Source: Tetrahymena thermophila SB210 (Eukaryota > Ciliophora > Oligohymenophorea > Hymenostomatida > Tetrahymenidae). From it: a stretch of 64,000 nucleotides of DNA. Of the stretch, positions 1 through 15,770 are shown in pieces. The stretch covers positions 77,625 to 141,624 of the forward strand of contig NW_002476243.1 of NCBI RefSeq assembly GCF_000189635.1. Reading direction: 5' to 3'. Below the pieces are notes generated by a model that was not told the origin of the DNA, did not search any database, and was given only the letters and a program-made list of their open reading frames with translations. The translations under genes and the position numbers were made by a program. Numbering within the stretch: position 1 is the stretch's first letter; each line of letters starts with the position of its first letter.

Positions 1-2915
<2,915 letters not shown>

Positions 2916-4139
2916 ATTGTAAATTAATAGCTTATTTAATTAAGTATTATTTATTTGCTCTATATTAAATTTGTTGTTTCCAATATTAATAATTTATTCA
3001 ATTAAAATAACAAATAAGTGTGCATTAAAAATAATAAATAGGCATTTAATTTTTATTAAATTAAAATAAGCAACTCGAACTTATTTATTTATTTACCTTT
3101 AAATAGCATCAAATAATTTGAATATAAATAAATCAATAATATCTTCTGATACATAATAAATTAATACTACAATCTATCTATCTATCAAATGCAATTTATT
3201 ATATCCCTTCTATTTTTAACAATAAAATTCTGATTATTTCTTAAGGATTACTACATACTTATAAACATTTGATTAATCATATTTAATATTGCTTAACATC
3301 CCTAACAAAATATGTAATATCTATAAATACTTCTATTTTTTCTAATCAAACATTATCCATAGTATTTAAAATATTACTTTAATTTTTTTAATTTCAAAAA
3401 GAAAATAAATGTTTTTTATTATTTATAATTAATTTTATCAAATTATTAATAAATTTTTTATACGTCTTTTTAATTATCAAAAAAAAAATGATTCAGATTT
3501 TAATTAAAATGCAATTTTGCAATTCATTGAATTACCTACCATATTTCTTTCTTTTAAAAAATAGGATTTTCATGTAAACATATATTTAAAAGTATTAAAT
3601 TTAAAAATTTTTATTTTTCAAAAATATTTTGTTTTTCTTTAGTTCGAATATTAGGGTTCAAATAAGGTGCTTTTATAATTATCAATCAAGCAACGTATTA
3701 TTTATTTAGGGATCTTATATTTTGCTGTTTATTTCTAAAAACAGTCCATTAATTCCTCAAATATTTTTTTTGCTCTTGTTGATTTTTTTTCTAACACTTC
3801 TTAATTAAATTCTATATGAATCTTTTGCTATTATTTTTACTATTCTTAATTTAATAAACTAATTTATTTTATTGATAATGATTCCAAATTGAAATAAAAA
3901 ATTTTAAAATAAAAATTAAGAATCTAAATATATTGTTTTTCATATTAATGAATAATCCGAATATTCAAAAAATTTTGAAATAATAAATATTAGAATAATT
4001 TTGCCTAACACTAATTTAAATATAGTTGAGAAAATGTTTTTTCTCCAAATATTTAATATGTAAACATAAATACTCTTTTTTTATAATTATTATCTATAAT
4101 TAAAGAGAATATTTAAAAAGGATACAATCAAAGCTATAA
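2916..4139. other. Intergenic, no gene seen
   Basis: AT-rich spacer between the start of the ABC gene and the 3' end of LRR-A, both on minus. It should hold the ABC promoter. I find no splice-consistent coding exon, RNA gene or clear repeat beyond short simple-sequence runs. Confidence 0.6.
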
Positions 4140-7100
4140 TCAAAAATTGAAATCGTGATTAACTAATCTCCTTATTTTCAGAAACTTATTTCTTATTGTT
4201 GAATCTGATACAATATCTCCTTAATTATACCTTTTTTATATGAAGAAATTAAATAAATTTAATATCATGTTAACAAAATTATTTTTATGAAAAATATAAA
4301 TAAAAAAATAAATTAATTTTACTCAATTGTAAATTCCAATTTTAAAGTTGGGAGCTAAGCACTATTTATTAACGCAGATCCCAAAAGCATAGCACATGAT
4401 TTACTAAAGCTTATTTTATAATATGTTATTTTAAATAAGCTAATTAAAAATTGAGAAGAAGATCATAAATAGAAGCTTATAAATAGCTAAATAATAATTT
4501 CAAATAAATAAAAAACTAAGCTTTTGAGCAAGTTTTTTTTATTATTTAATTAAATTTAAATGATTTATTTTTAAAAAAAATGGACTATTAAAAATAATAA
4601 ACTCATTTACTTCATAATTAAAGTTAATTTTGAAAGATTTTTGCAGTGTGATAAGCCATAACCTAAATTTGATGCAGTTTCTTCATTAATTTACATATCA
4701 CTATAATCAAAAAACATTGTTTTTTTTAGTTTTTTTGAAATAACAAAGAATTTTAAATGAATTTTTTTAAATTTCAAATATAATAAAAAGAAGGCAGGCA
4801 GATTTAAATATTTACTAGAAACTGAATTCAAAATTTTATAGGCTTTTACATTTAGCTAAACCAACACTTAAACCATATATTCCTTTTGGACCAATTTAAT
4901 TTTTACTTTAAATTGCGTTTTCTTCAAGGCTACAATTACTAATTAGAAAGATAGAAATTAATTTGTAAACTTAAGAAAAGCAAAAATAATGATAAAACTA
5001 CAAAATATATAAAGAAAAAAATTAAATTGATATATTATACATTTATAAAATAAACATTTAAATATTTTTACCCTAGAGAGAGATTTAATTCTTAAATTTA
5101 ATTGCATTTAGCCAACGAATTACCTATTCCTATTGCTCCCTCATCGCCTATTTTATTGTTTCTTAAAATAAAGTGTTCCATATTGAATTTAAATTAAAGA
5201 TATAAATTTATTCATCAGTTAATTTTTGATCTAAACTAACAGTTAATAAAAAATTATGAAAAAGTAACTTTTTACTATAAAGAAATAAACAAACATAATA
5301 GCTTAGAACAATTTTCTAATGTGCTCAATAAAATTGAAGCTCCTTTATCTGCAATTTAATTATACCTTTTAACATATATTATTTTATTATTGAATAAGGG
5401 GTAACTTTAAAAAAATATTGTAATAAAATATGAAATAAATAATTAAAATAAAAAATATATTAAATTAATTATTATCAAATAAATATGATGATTTGAAAGC
5501 TTTTAAATTATTTTTAAATAATTTAAATTCAAAAAGATAATTTATAATTGTAAAATAAAAGTAGTTTGGCATATTTTAAATTGGTAATTTGGAGTGATAT
5601 AGATTATAATTTAATAAGATTATTAAATATAATAAAGTATATTACAGTAAAGATAGATCCAAAAATTCTATATTAGAAAAGTTTGCTAAGGCATGACTGA
5701 AACTTTAAGCACCTATTATTCCAATATTGTTACCGCTTTTAAAGATAATGTAAATAATTAATGAAGTAATATGATAACAATAATCCATTATTAATTAATT
5801 TTTTTTAATTTATAGCCTAATTTTTTTGAAATCTTTTAAAGATTCGAGCAAATTATCAAAGAATTAGTTGAGCGCAAAAATAAATTAGTCAAATAAAAAT
5901 AAAACTATTTGATAACACTTAAATAATTTTACAAAAGCTAAAGTGCCAATTCCTTGATATTTATGCAATTTTGTAAACTAAGAAATAAATCTGAGGCAAA
6001 TTGATCATCAATTTAGCATTTACTTTTATTTATTAAATGATTAAAATAGTTTATATTTAAATAAATAAAAATTTTTTACAATAAGTCTAAATCCAAAGTC
6101 TAGAGATTATAACTATTTTTGAAAGCTTTACCAAAATTAGATGCACCCTATCTGCTAAATTTATTATGCCTATTTAAATTAGAATAATTTTTTAGTCTAT
6201 CAATAGTTTAAAAGAGATAAAAAAGAAATAAAAAAAATGATTTAGAAATTTATAATTTATGTAGATTGTTAATTTCATAATAATAAACATATCAATGTAT
6301 TTATTTCCTCATATTCACTAAATAAATATAAAATCAAATAAAATATTTTAAATATTTAATTTTTTTCTGATATTTAAAAATTTTTTATGTTTAATTACAA
6401 ATTAAAAAAAATAGTATTGTAAAACCTAAAATGTTAAGATTGATTTCATGATATAAAGACAATTTCTTTTAAATTATTGTCATATTGAATTTTGCTAAAT
6501 AAATTTTCTTATGGGTTAGATAGATCGAAGAATTATGGTATCACAAAAACAAAATAAATGTATTCATTTTTTTACCTTAACGAAATTAGTAAATTTTAAA
6601 TACTAGTGCATTAACCTAAAGAAGAACCTAAACCTAATGCCCCAGCATCGCCTATTTAATTGTCACTTTTAATAAATTAAAAAAATATGATTCAATTATT
6701 TTTATATAGGAGATTAATTTATAAAAATCTTTAAAATTAAATCAAAAATCTTTTATTTATTTAGAAAATAAAAAAATAAGAATATCATTTATTTATTTGA
6801 AAAGTGTAATTAATTAGTAAATAAAATATTATTACAAAATTCTGAGTAATAAGTTTGAGAGACTAACACAGTTTGATAAAGTAGAGCATAAGCCAGAAGC
6901 CCCAATATCTCCAATTTTATTATTTCTTTAATCATAAATAAAAAAATTTATTAAAGAATTTGCTAAGTTAAAAATTTAATGAAGAATATTACTTTCAAAA
7001 TATAAATTTCATCATAAAAAATAAATAAATCTCCATAATTAATTGTGATGAATTTCATTTTTATAATGAAATTTATTAAGCTTTTTTATTAATTATTTAA

Positions 7101-9154
7101 AAAGTAAAAAAATTTAAAAAGATAAACAAACCTTAATTCTAATTATAAATCATTGAGTTTGGTGCATTTTCCTAAAGAAGAACCTAAATCTGAAGCTCCC
7201 TAATCTCCGATTTGATTAGATCTATTAATATTTTAAATGTAAAACTTGAATAAATACAAAATTAATTTATTTTTTTTTAAGCTTAAATGATTTTGTAAGA
7301 ACCTTATAAAGTTTTAAATAAATAAGAAGACATTTTATTTTACTCTAGATAAAGTGCAAGTTTTTAGAGATTACTACATTTAGATAAACCAAGCCCTAAA
7401 CCTGATGCCCCTTTACAACCAATCTGACACCCTCTTTTAAAATATTAGACAAAATTAATTGATTATTTAATAAAATTCTATTAAACAAAAGAATTTTGAA
7501 CACTAAATTTAATTTAAAAAAATTATCATAGCTTTTGTAAATTAATTCAAAAATAGATTGGAAAATTATGTAAAATTTAAAAAAATAAAATAAAATAAAT
7601 AGTAAATCTCATGAAATATGAAAATGAAAAAAATTTTAATTATTTACCTTAACCATAGAGTCAAAATCTATAGATTTGTGTATTTTCCTAAGTTAGTACC
7701 TAAATCTGATGTCCCCTAATCTCCAATATTATTATAACTTTAATATAGATAAACTTATTTAATAATCAAAAGATAAGTAGTAAAATAAAAAAATAAAGCA
7801 ATGAATTTTAAAAAATTAAAGACAGCTTTTTTGTAAATTTATTTTATGTTAAAATATATTTTAATCAATTTAAAATTAAAACTAAAAGTTAAATAAGGCA
7901 GATATCTATCTTTTACCATAATGAAATGTCTAGTGTTGAGAGTTTTGTTAGATTTTCAAAATTAGAGCAAATATTTATTACACCTTTGTCACTAATTAAA
8001 TTATTACTTTAAAAAATATTGTTAAATTTGTTAAATAATAATTAAATCAAAAAAATTCATTAAATGCTATAGAAATAAGTAAATATGTATAAACTTAAAT
8101 TAATTTTTTGTTTTAATATCAACTAAATGGATAAGATTAAATTAAAAATAAATAAACTATTTTTACCATAATAAGACTTTTAAATATGACAGATTAAGGC
8201 AGTATGCGAAAGCAGAGTCTATTTCTTAAGCGCATTTGTCTCCAATTCTATTTTTGCTTTATATTTAAAGGATTTGTTGTTATTTTTTTAGAGAAAATAT
8301 GGGAAACATGTATAATAAGGCAAACTAATTAATAATTAATTAATTTTTATCATGATTAAAATTTTAATAAAAAGATAATAAAATCACAATAATAGTAAAT
8401 ATTTTACTTTATTTAAAGTGTTAAACTCGATATATTAGAACATTTCTCTAAAACTGAACCTAATGCTTTAGAAATCTCATCACCAGTTTCACTTCTTCTT
8501 AAATATTTTATTAAATAAATTTTAGTTAAATTAAATTTTAAAACTAAAAAAAAATCGAGGATACATAAAAGATTTTAATGTATAAGTTAAAAATATAAGA
8601 AAATAAATAAGATCTTTTAATTTAGTTTAATAAAAAGTTGAAAATACTAAAAATTGAATTTTAATTACGAAAGATTTAATTCCAGTTTTTAGAGATTTGT
8701 GCAATTTACTAAAGCTTTACTTAAATTTTATAAGCCTTTTATTGCATATTAAGACGAAGCTTTTACTAAGGTTTCTTCATCATAGTCTGAAAAATACTTT
8801 TCCTCATCATAATCTCCATGATATCTATATCTATTTATAAAAAACATAAATATAGGATTAAAAATTTTTTTGAAAATTTAAATAGTAAAATAGAACATGA
8901 AATTATAATTAGCTTTAATTATTTAAAGATAATTTAATGAAAATTGAAAGTATTAACTAGTTTAAATACTTAAAATTTGATATAGATAAAATTTTTAATA
9001 AATACCTAAAGTCGATTATAACTTCTGTATGAGATGATAAAGAAGAGATCAAAAACTTTTTATTGCAAAAAAATTTAAATTAAAATATGAAAATAATCAA
9101 TAATATAATTACATCTTCTATACTTATTTATTCTCTTTCGTATTTGCGATACAT
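4140..9154 (-). CDS. LRR-A: ribonuclease-inhibitor-like leucine-rich repeat protein, one repeat per exon
   Basis: About 20 small exons, roughly 600 residues. The first exon (9154 to ~9113, MYRKYEREQISIED) and second (~9077-9007, FLISSLSSHTEVIIDF) are followed by an acidic exon (~8830-8667, containing EEKYFSDYDEET) that runs into the first repeat. Sixteen further exons of ~90 nt each code for a single 28-31-residue repeat such as NQIGDQGASDLGSSLGKC, near 8407, 8166, 7914, 7645, 7345, 7130, 6845, 6575, 6075, 5920, 5640, 5265, 5075, 4805, 4595 and 4330 (low ends). A short tail exon ends RRLVNHDFNF and TGA at 4140. There is no signal peptide or membrane segment, so an intracellular binding scaffold is inferred. 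Exon edges are hand-called; a few may be off by some bases. No function is assigned beyond the fold. Confidence 0.88.
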
Positions 9155-10824
9155 ATTTTATTTTTTATGAAAAATCTTTAAAAATTTAATTAATTATAAA
9201 CAATTTCCTCAATACATTATTTATTTTTTGTATTTAAGGTAGATATTTATCCAAAATACAAATTTCTTTATCTATCTTTCAGTTAAATTAATCTTTTACA
9301 ATGCTTTTTATTGAATGTAAAAGAATTAAACCCTGCATTAATTAATTTTGAAGACATAAAATATCTAAATTTTCAATATTATTTAACATCTATTTTAAAA
9401 CGACAACAACTAATCTTTTATAAAGAGTTTAAACTTTTCTAATAACTTACTAAATAACTCTTTAAATTTCAGGCTGCTTCTATTTTTATGAGTAATATTT
9501 CTACTTTTAACTTTCCTTTATTGTATTTTTATGAATTAAGTTCACATAAAAAGTCTAGCTAGATATTCTAAAATTAATAGTTAAGATTATCAATTACTTC
9601 TATAATTTTTAAAGACGCTATAATATTTTTAAATTATATAGAAGAGAACACATATTTATTTATTTGAAATATCAAATCAGTTTTAATTAAGATTTTATAA
9701 ACTAACTATCCTAATAATTTACTTAATAAATTTCTAAATATCAGATTATTTTTAACTATAGCTTATTGTATTTTTATGAATTAAATAAGTTTACATTACA
9801 TATTTACATACAGACTGAATCTAAAATTAATGGTTAGAATATTTTTTACAGATGCTTTAAAATTTTTAAATTATGTAGAAAAGATCATTTATTCATTTGT
9901 TTGAAATAACAAACATGTATAATTAAGAGTTTAAACTTTCCTAATAATTTATTAAATAAATTTTTAAATGCCAAATTATTTCTATTTTAAAATGTACCAT
10001 TTTTACTTTTAACTATACTTTATTACATTTTTATGAAAAAAATAAGTTTACATTGCATACTTGCAAGTACTAAAATTAAAATGGTTAAGAATATCTATTA
10101 GTTCTATATTTTTTATAGACACTTTAAACTTTTAAATTATATAGAAAAGAGTATCTTATTGGTTGATTTATTTGAAACAAATATATTTGTTGTATTTTTA
10201 TCTATCTAAAGTTTAAAAACAAAAAATATTTACTTGAATTTAATTTCTATCTATTCATAAAATTATTTTTTTCATAGAAAATCTTATATATATTATTTTG
10301 TATAATTTGTTTGTTAACAGTGTCAGTAATTTTATTGATGATTTAGAGAAAGAAATTTTAAAATGGTTGTAAAAGAATAATTTATATTTGCAATGAATTA
10401 ATCAGACACTTTAATATTTATAAAATTATATAGAAAAATGAGTTTGAAAAATCATACATAATTAATTAATTAAAAAACAAAAAAAAAAAATTTTTTCTAT
10501 ATTCAATCACTAATACACAATAAATACAAAAAAAGTACATATAATAGATAGGCAGAATTATCGCCGGTCCTACAATAATAAACCCAACCCTAACCATATT
10601 TTAAGCATTATTTTAAGATTTTAATTATGCTCTTCATATTACTTTAACAATTTAAGATGAATTATACTATACAGTATATTAATTAATTTGAGATTTATTG
10701 TTTAACTATAGTTGAGATAATGTTTTTTTTCCAAATATTTAATACATAAACATAAATGCTCTTTCTTATAATATTATATATAATTAATGAGAATATTTAA
10801 ATAGGTTAAAAGCCAAAACTAAAA
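9155..10824. other. Spacer between LRR-A start and LRR-B end
   Basis: Holds the triple repeat, then (10340-10707) a ~365-bp stretch not shared by the two duplication units. That stretch is the duplication junction and includes a short GC-richer, C-rich motif (10559-10595). No gene is seen. Confidence 0.65.
9424..10190. repeat. Three ~250-bp tandem repeats upstream of LRR-A
   Basis: Degenerate units start near 9424, 9680 and 9915. Each runs through TTTAATTAAGA-like sequence, a stretch reading CTAATAATTTACTAAATAA, TTGTATTTTTATGAATT, AAAATTAATGGTTAAGA and TTAAATTATATAGAAAAGA. They sit 270 bp to 1 kb 5' of the LRR-A start. No coding sense is evident. Confidence 0.75.
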
Positions 10825-13800
10825 TCAAAAATTGAAATCGTGATTAACTAATCTCTTTATTTTCAGAAATTTATTTCTTATTGTTTAATCTGATACTTAA
10901 TCTCCTTAATTATAACTTTTTTATATGAAGAAATTAAATAAATTGATATCATTTAAATAAAATTATTTTTTGAAATTAATTATTTTTATGAAAAATAGAA
11001 AAAATAAAATAAATTAAATTTACTCAAATGTAAAACCCAAATTTAAAGTTGGGAGCTAAATGCTATTTATTAAAGCAGATCCCAAAAGCAAAGCACATGA
11101 TTTACTAAAACTTATTTAATAAAATGTTTGTTTAAGTATGCTAATGAAAAATTGATAAGAAGATCATAAATAAAAGCTTGTAAATAGTAATATAAAAATT
11201 TCTAATAAATAAAAACTAAGTTTTTGAGAAAGCTTCCTTCCTTCCTTTCTTTATTAATTAATTAAAAAAATAAACTCATTTACTTCATATTTAAAGTTAA
11301 TTTTGAAAGATTTTTGCAGTATGATAAGCCAGAACCTAAATTTGATGCAGTTTCTTCATTAATTTAAATATCACTATTATCAAAAGATATCATTTTTTTT
11401 AAAGTTTTTTTGAAAAAAACAAATAATTTTATCTTAATATTTTTTAAAAAAAGAAGGTAGATTTAAATATTTACTAGAAACTTAATTCAAGATTTTATAG
11501 GTTTTTACATTTAGCTATGCCAAAACTTAAACCATATATTCCTTTTGGACCAATTTAATTTTGACTTTTAATTGAGTTGTCTTCAAAGTCATAATTACTA
11601 ATTTGAAAGATAGAAAATTAATTTGTAAATTTAATAAAATATAAATCCTGATAAAATTGGCTTTATAAATTAAATATATTTAATTAAATTAAAATTCTAT
11701 CAAATTATTGAAATTAATACATTTCTAAAATAAAAATTTAAACATTTTTACCTTAGAGAGAGAGTTAGTTCTTAAACTTAATTGCATTTAGCCAACTAAT
11801 TACCTATTCCTATAGCTCCCTCATCACCTATTTTATTGTTACTTAAAATAAAGTGTTCCATTTTGAATTTAAATTAAAGAAAAAAATTTATTCATAAGTT
11901 AAATTAATATATTAATTTAAATTAAAACTAATAAAAATATTATGGAAAAGTAAATTTTTACCCTAATTAAACACGCAAATACAATAGCTTAGAACAATTT
12001 TCTAATGTGCTCAATAAAATTGAAGCTCCTTCATCTTCGATTTAATTATACCTTTTATAGTTGATTATTTTATTATTGAATCAAAAAAAATAAGATAATT
12101 TGAATTATAAAAGAAATTTATAATTTTAAAACAAAAATAATTTGGCTTATTTTAAAATATGATAATTTCGAGTGATATAGGTTAGAACGAAACAGGAGAT
12201 AAGATTATTAAATATAATAAAGTATACTACATTAAATTTAGTTCCAAAAATTCCAAATTAGAAAAGCTTGCAAAGGCATGACTGAAACTTGAAGCACCTA
12301 TTATTCCAATATTGTTACCGCTTTTAAAGATAATGTAAATAATTAATGTAAGTAATATGATAACAATAATCCATTATTAATTAATGTTTCTTAATTGAAG
12401 CCTAAATTTTTTGAAATTTTTAAAGGATTTAAGTAAATTATTAAAGAATTTATAGAGTGCAAAAAAAATAAATTAGTTAAATGAAAATAAAACTATTTGT
12501 TATGACTTAAATAATTTTTACTAAAGCTAAAGTGTCATGTCCTTGATATTTATGCAATTTCGTAAACTATGAAATAAATATGAAGCAAATTGATCATCAA
12601 TTTAGCATTTACTTTTATTTATTAAATGGTTAAAATAATTTATATTTAAAAATTAAGACTTATAAAAAATTGTAGCTTTTTAGTAAACAAAAATTTTACT
12701 ATAAGTCTAAAACCAAATCCTAGAGATTAGAACTATTTTTGAAAGCTTTGCCAAAATCAGATGCACCATATCCGCTAAATTTATTATTCCTATTTAAATT
12801 AAAAAAATTTTTTGTTTGTCACTAGTTTAAATGAGATAAAAAAGGAGTAAAAAAAACATTGAAAAACTTATATTTATAAAATGCAAAAGAATATACCCTA
12901 AATCCTCATTAATTAAGGATACCCCTTCACCTCCCCCCCCCCCCCCATCTTTGGAGCCAAGATAAATAATTTTTTTAGTTATAAATAAATTCTCTTATGA
13001 ATTAGATGGAAGAATTATGGTATCACAAAAATAAATAAATACATTGATTTCTTTACCTTAACTAGATCTCTAAATTTTAGATACTAGTGCATTAACCTAT
13101 AGAAGAACCTAAACCTATTGCCCCAGCATAACCTATTTAATTGTCTCTTTTAATAAATAATACAAATATATTTATTAATTTAAAATAAGGAGATTAATTT
13201 ATGTATCTTTTAAATTAAATAAATCACTTTAATTTATTTACAAAATAAATAAATAAATAAATATTTGTTGAAAAATGAGCAAACATTTTGACTACAAATC
13301 ATTTATTTGAAAAGTGTAATTAATTAGTAAATAAAATATTATTACTAAACAATGAGTAATAAGTTTGTGAGATTAACACAATTTGATAAAGTAGAACATA
13401 AACCAGAAGCCCCTATATCTCCAATTTTATTATTTCTTTTATTATAAATAAATTTATTTTTTCAAAATATAAATTTCATAATAAAAAATAAATAAATAAA
13501 TAAATATCCATAATTAAGTATGGTGAATTAATTGCTTTTTTTTAGAGAAATTTATTAAGCTTTTTTATTAAAAATTTAAAAAGTAAAAATATTTAAAAAG
13601 AAAAACAAACCCTAATTCTAATTATAAATCATTGAGTTTGGTGCATTCTCCTAAAGAAGAACCTAAATCTGAGGCTCCTTAATCTCCGATTTGATTATAT
13701 CTATTAATGTTTTAAATTTAAATCTTCAATAAACACCTAAAAATAAAAATTAATTTAATTTTTTTTGAAGTTTAAATGATTTTATAAGAACCTTATGGAG

Positions 13801-15770
13801 TTTTAAATAAATAAAAATAACAAGATATTTTATTTTACGATAGATAAAGTTTAAGTATTTAGAGATTAATACATTAAGATAAGCCAAACCCTAAACCTGA
13901 TGCACCTCCACAACCAATCTGACACTATCTTTTAAAATATTAGATAAATTGATTGATTATTTAATCAAATTCTAAACAAGATAATTTTGAAAAAGGAATT
14001 TTATTAAAGCAAATTATCATCACTTCTGTAAATTAATTCATAAATAGATTGGAAAATTATGTAAAATTTAAAAAATTAAAAAAAAATAAATAGTAAATCT
14101 CATGAAATATGAAAATGAAAAAATATTTATTTGTTTACCTCAACCATAGAGTCAAAAACGATAGATTTTTGTATTTTCCTAAGTTAGTACTTAAGTCTGA
14201 AGTCCCCTAATCGCCAATTTTATTATCGCTTTAATATAGTTAAACTTATTTAATAATCAAAAAAGGAGCAGTAAAATAAAAAAATAAAGTAATTAATTTT
14301 AAAAAAATTAAAGACGTCTTTTTAGTTTATTTATTTAGTATTAGAATATATTTTAATCAAATTGAAATTAAAACTAAAAGTTAAATAAAATAGATATCTA
14401 TCTTTTACCATAGTGAAATGTCTAATGTTGTGAGTTTGGTCAGATTTTCAAAATTAGAACAAATATTTCTCACACCTTTGTCACTAATTAAATTATCACT
14501 TTAAAAAATATTGTTAAATTTGTTAAAAAATAAATATTAACTAAAAGGGTTTAAATCAAAAAATTTGACAAATTTCATTAAATATTTTAGAAATAAATAC
14601 ATATGTAGATAAGTAAAGAGTTTATTTAATTAATATAAAGAATAGAAAAACTTAAATTAATTTTTTGTTTTTATATCAAATAAATTCATAAGATTAAATT
14701 AAAAATAAATAAACTGTTTTTACCATAATAAGACTTTTAAATATGACAGATTAAGGCAGCACGCGAAAGCAGAGTCTATTTCTTAAGCGCATTTGTCTCC
14801 AATTCTATTTTTACTTATTTTTTAAGGAATTTGTTATTATTTATTTAGAGAGAATAAAAAAAAGGTTAGTAAATTTTAAATAAAATTTAGCAATAAAAAT
14901 AATAGTTGAAAGAGAATATGGGAAACATGTATAATCAGCAAAACTAATTAATAATTCATTAATTAATTTTATCATGATTAATTTTAATAAAAAGATAATG
15001 ATATCACAATAAAAGTAAATATTTTACTTTATGTAAAGATTTAAACTCGATATATTAGAACATTTTTCTAAAACAGAACCTAATGCTTAAGAAATCTCAT
15101 CACCAGTTTCACTTTTTCTTAAATATTTTATTATATAAATTTTATTTATAATAATTATTAAAAGTCAAAAAAAATCGAGATAAATAAAAGATTTTAAGAT
15201 AAAAGTTAAAAAATATATAAAAATAAAAAAGTCCTTTTAATTTTTTAATAAAAAGTTGAAAATACTAAAAATGAAATTTAATTACGAAAGATCTAATTCC
15301 AGTTTTTAGAGATTAGTGCAATTTACTAATACTTTACTTAAATTTTATAAGCCTTTTATTGCATGTTAAGACGAGGCTTTTACTAAGGTTTCTTCATCAG
15401 AGTCTGAAAAATACTTTTCCTCATCATAATCTCCATAATATCTATATCTAATTATGAAAAATATAAACATATGATCAAAAGTATATTTGAAAGATTAAAT
15501 AGTAAAATAGAACATTAAATTATAATTAGTTTTAATTATCCAATGATAATTTAATTAATATTGAAAGAAAAAACTAATTTAAATATTTAAAAATGGATTT
15601 AGATAAAAGTTTTAATAAATACCTAAAGTCGATAATAGCTTCTGTATGAGATGATAAAGAAGAGATCAAAAACTTTATATCGCAAAAAAAGTTAAATAAA
15701 AATATGAAAATAATAAAAATATAATTACATCTTCTATGCTTATATATTTTCTTTCTTGAAAGTGATGCAT
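10825..15770 (-). CDS. LRR-B: ribonuclease-inhibitor-like leucine-rich repeat protein, duplicate of LRR-A
   Basis: The exon series matches LRR-A one for one, from start exon MHHFQERKYISIED (ATG at 15770) to a tail exon ending KRLVNHDFNF and TGA at 10825. The acidic exon around 15290-15460 and the ~90-nt single-repeat exons are all present, and every exon I checked stays open in the same phase. Substitutions relative to LRR-A are scattered, and introns differ by many indels, so both copies seem to be maintained as genes. One intron (near 12900) has gained a GC-richer insertion with a C14 run. Role as for LRR-A: probably intracellular, ligand unknown. Confidence 0.86.
12933..12946. repeat. Poly-C run (C14)
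   Basis: Fourteen consecutive C in an otherwise ~80% AT intron of LRR-B, inside a ~80-bp segment (about 12885-12965) absent from the matching LRR-A intron. The segment also has an imperfect palindrome around ATCCTCATTAATTAAGGAT (~12902). Confidence 0.9.

Larger units (their letters stand above)
4020..10340. repeat. Large tandem duplication, unit 1 (LRR-A plus its 5' flank)
   Basis: Aligns with 10707-16985 through every LRR exon, the introns, the 3' flank and ~1.2 kb upstream of the start codon. The left edge is near the block TATAGTTGAGA (4021 and 10711); the right edge is where the two copies part after TTTTATTGAT (10330 and 16970). Introns have diverged more than exons, with many small indels. 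Confidence 0.88.
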
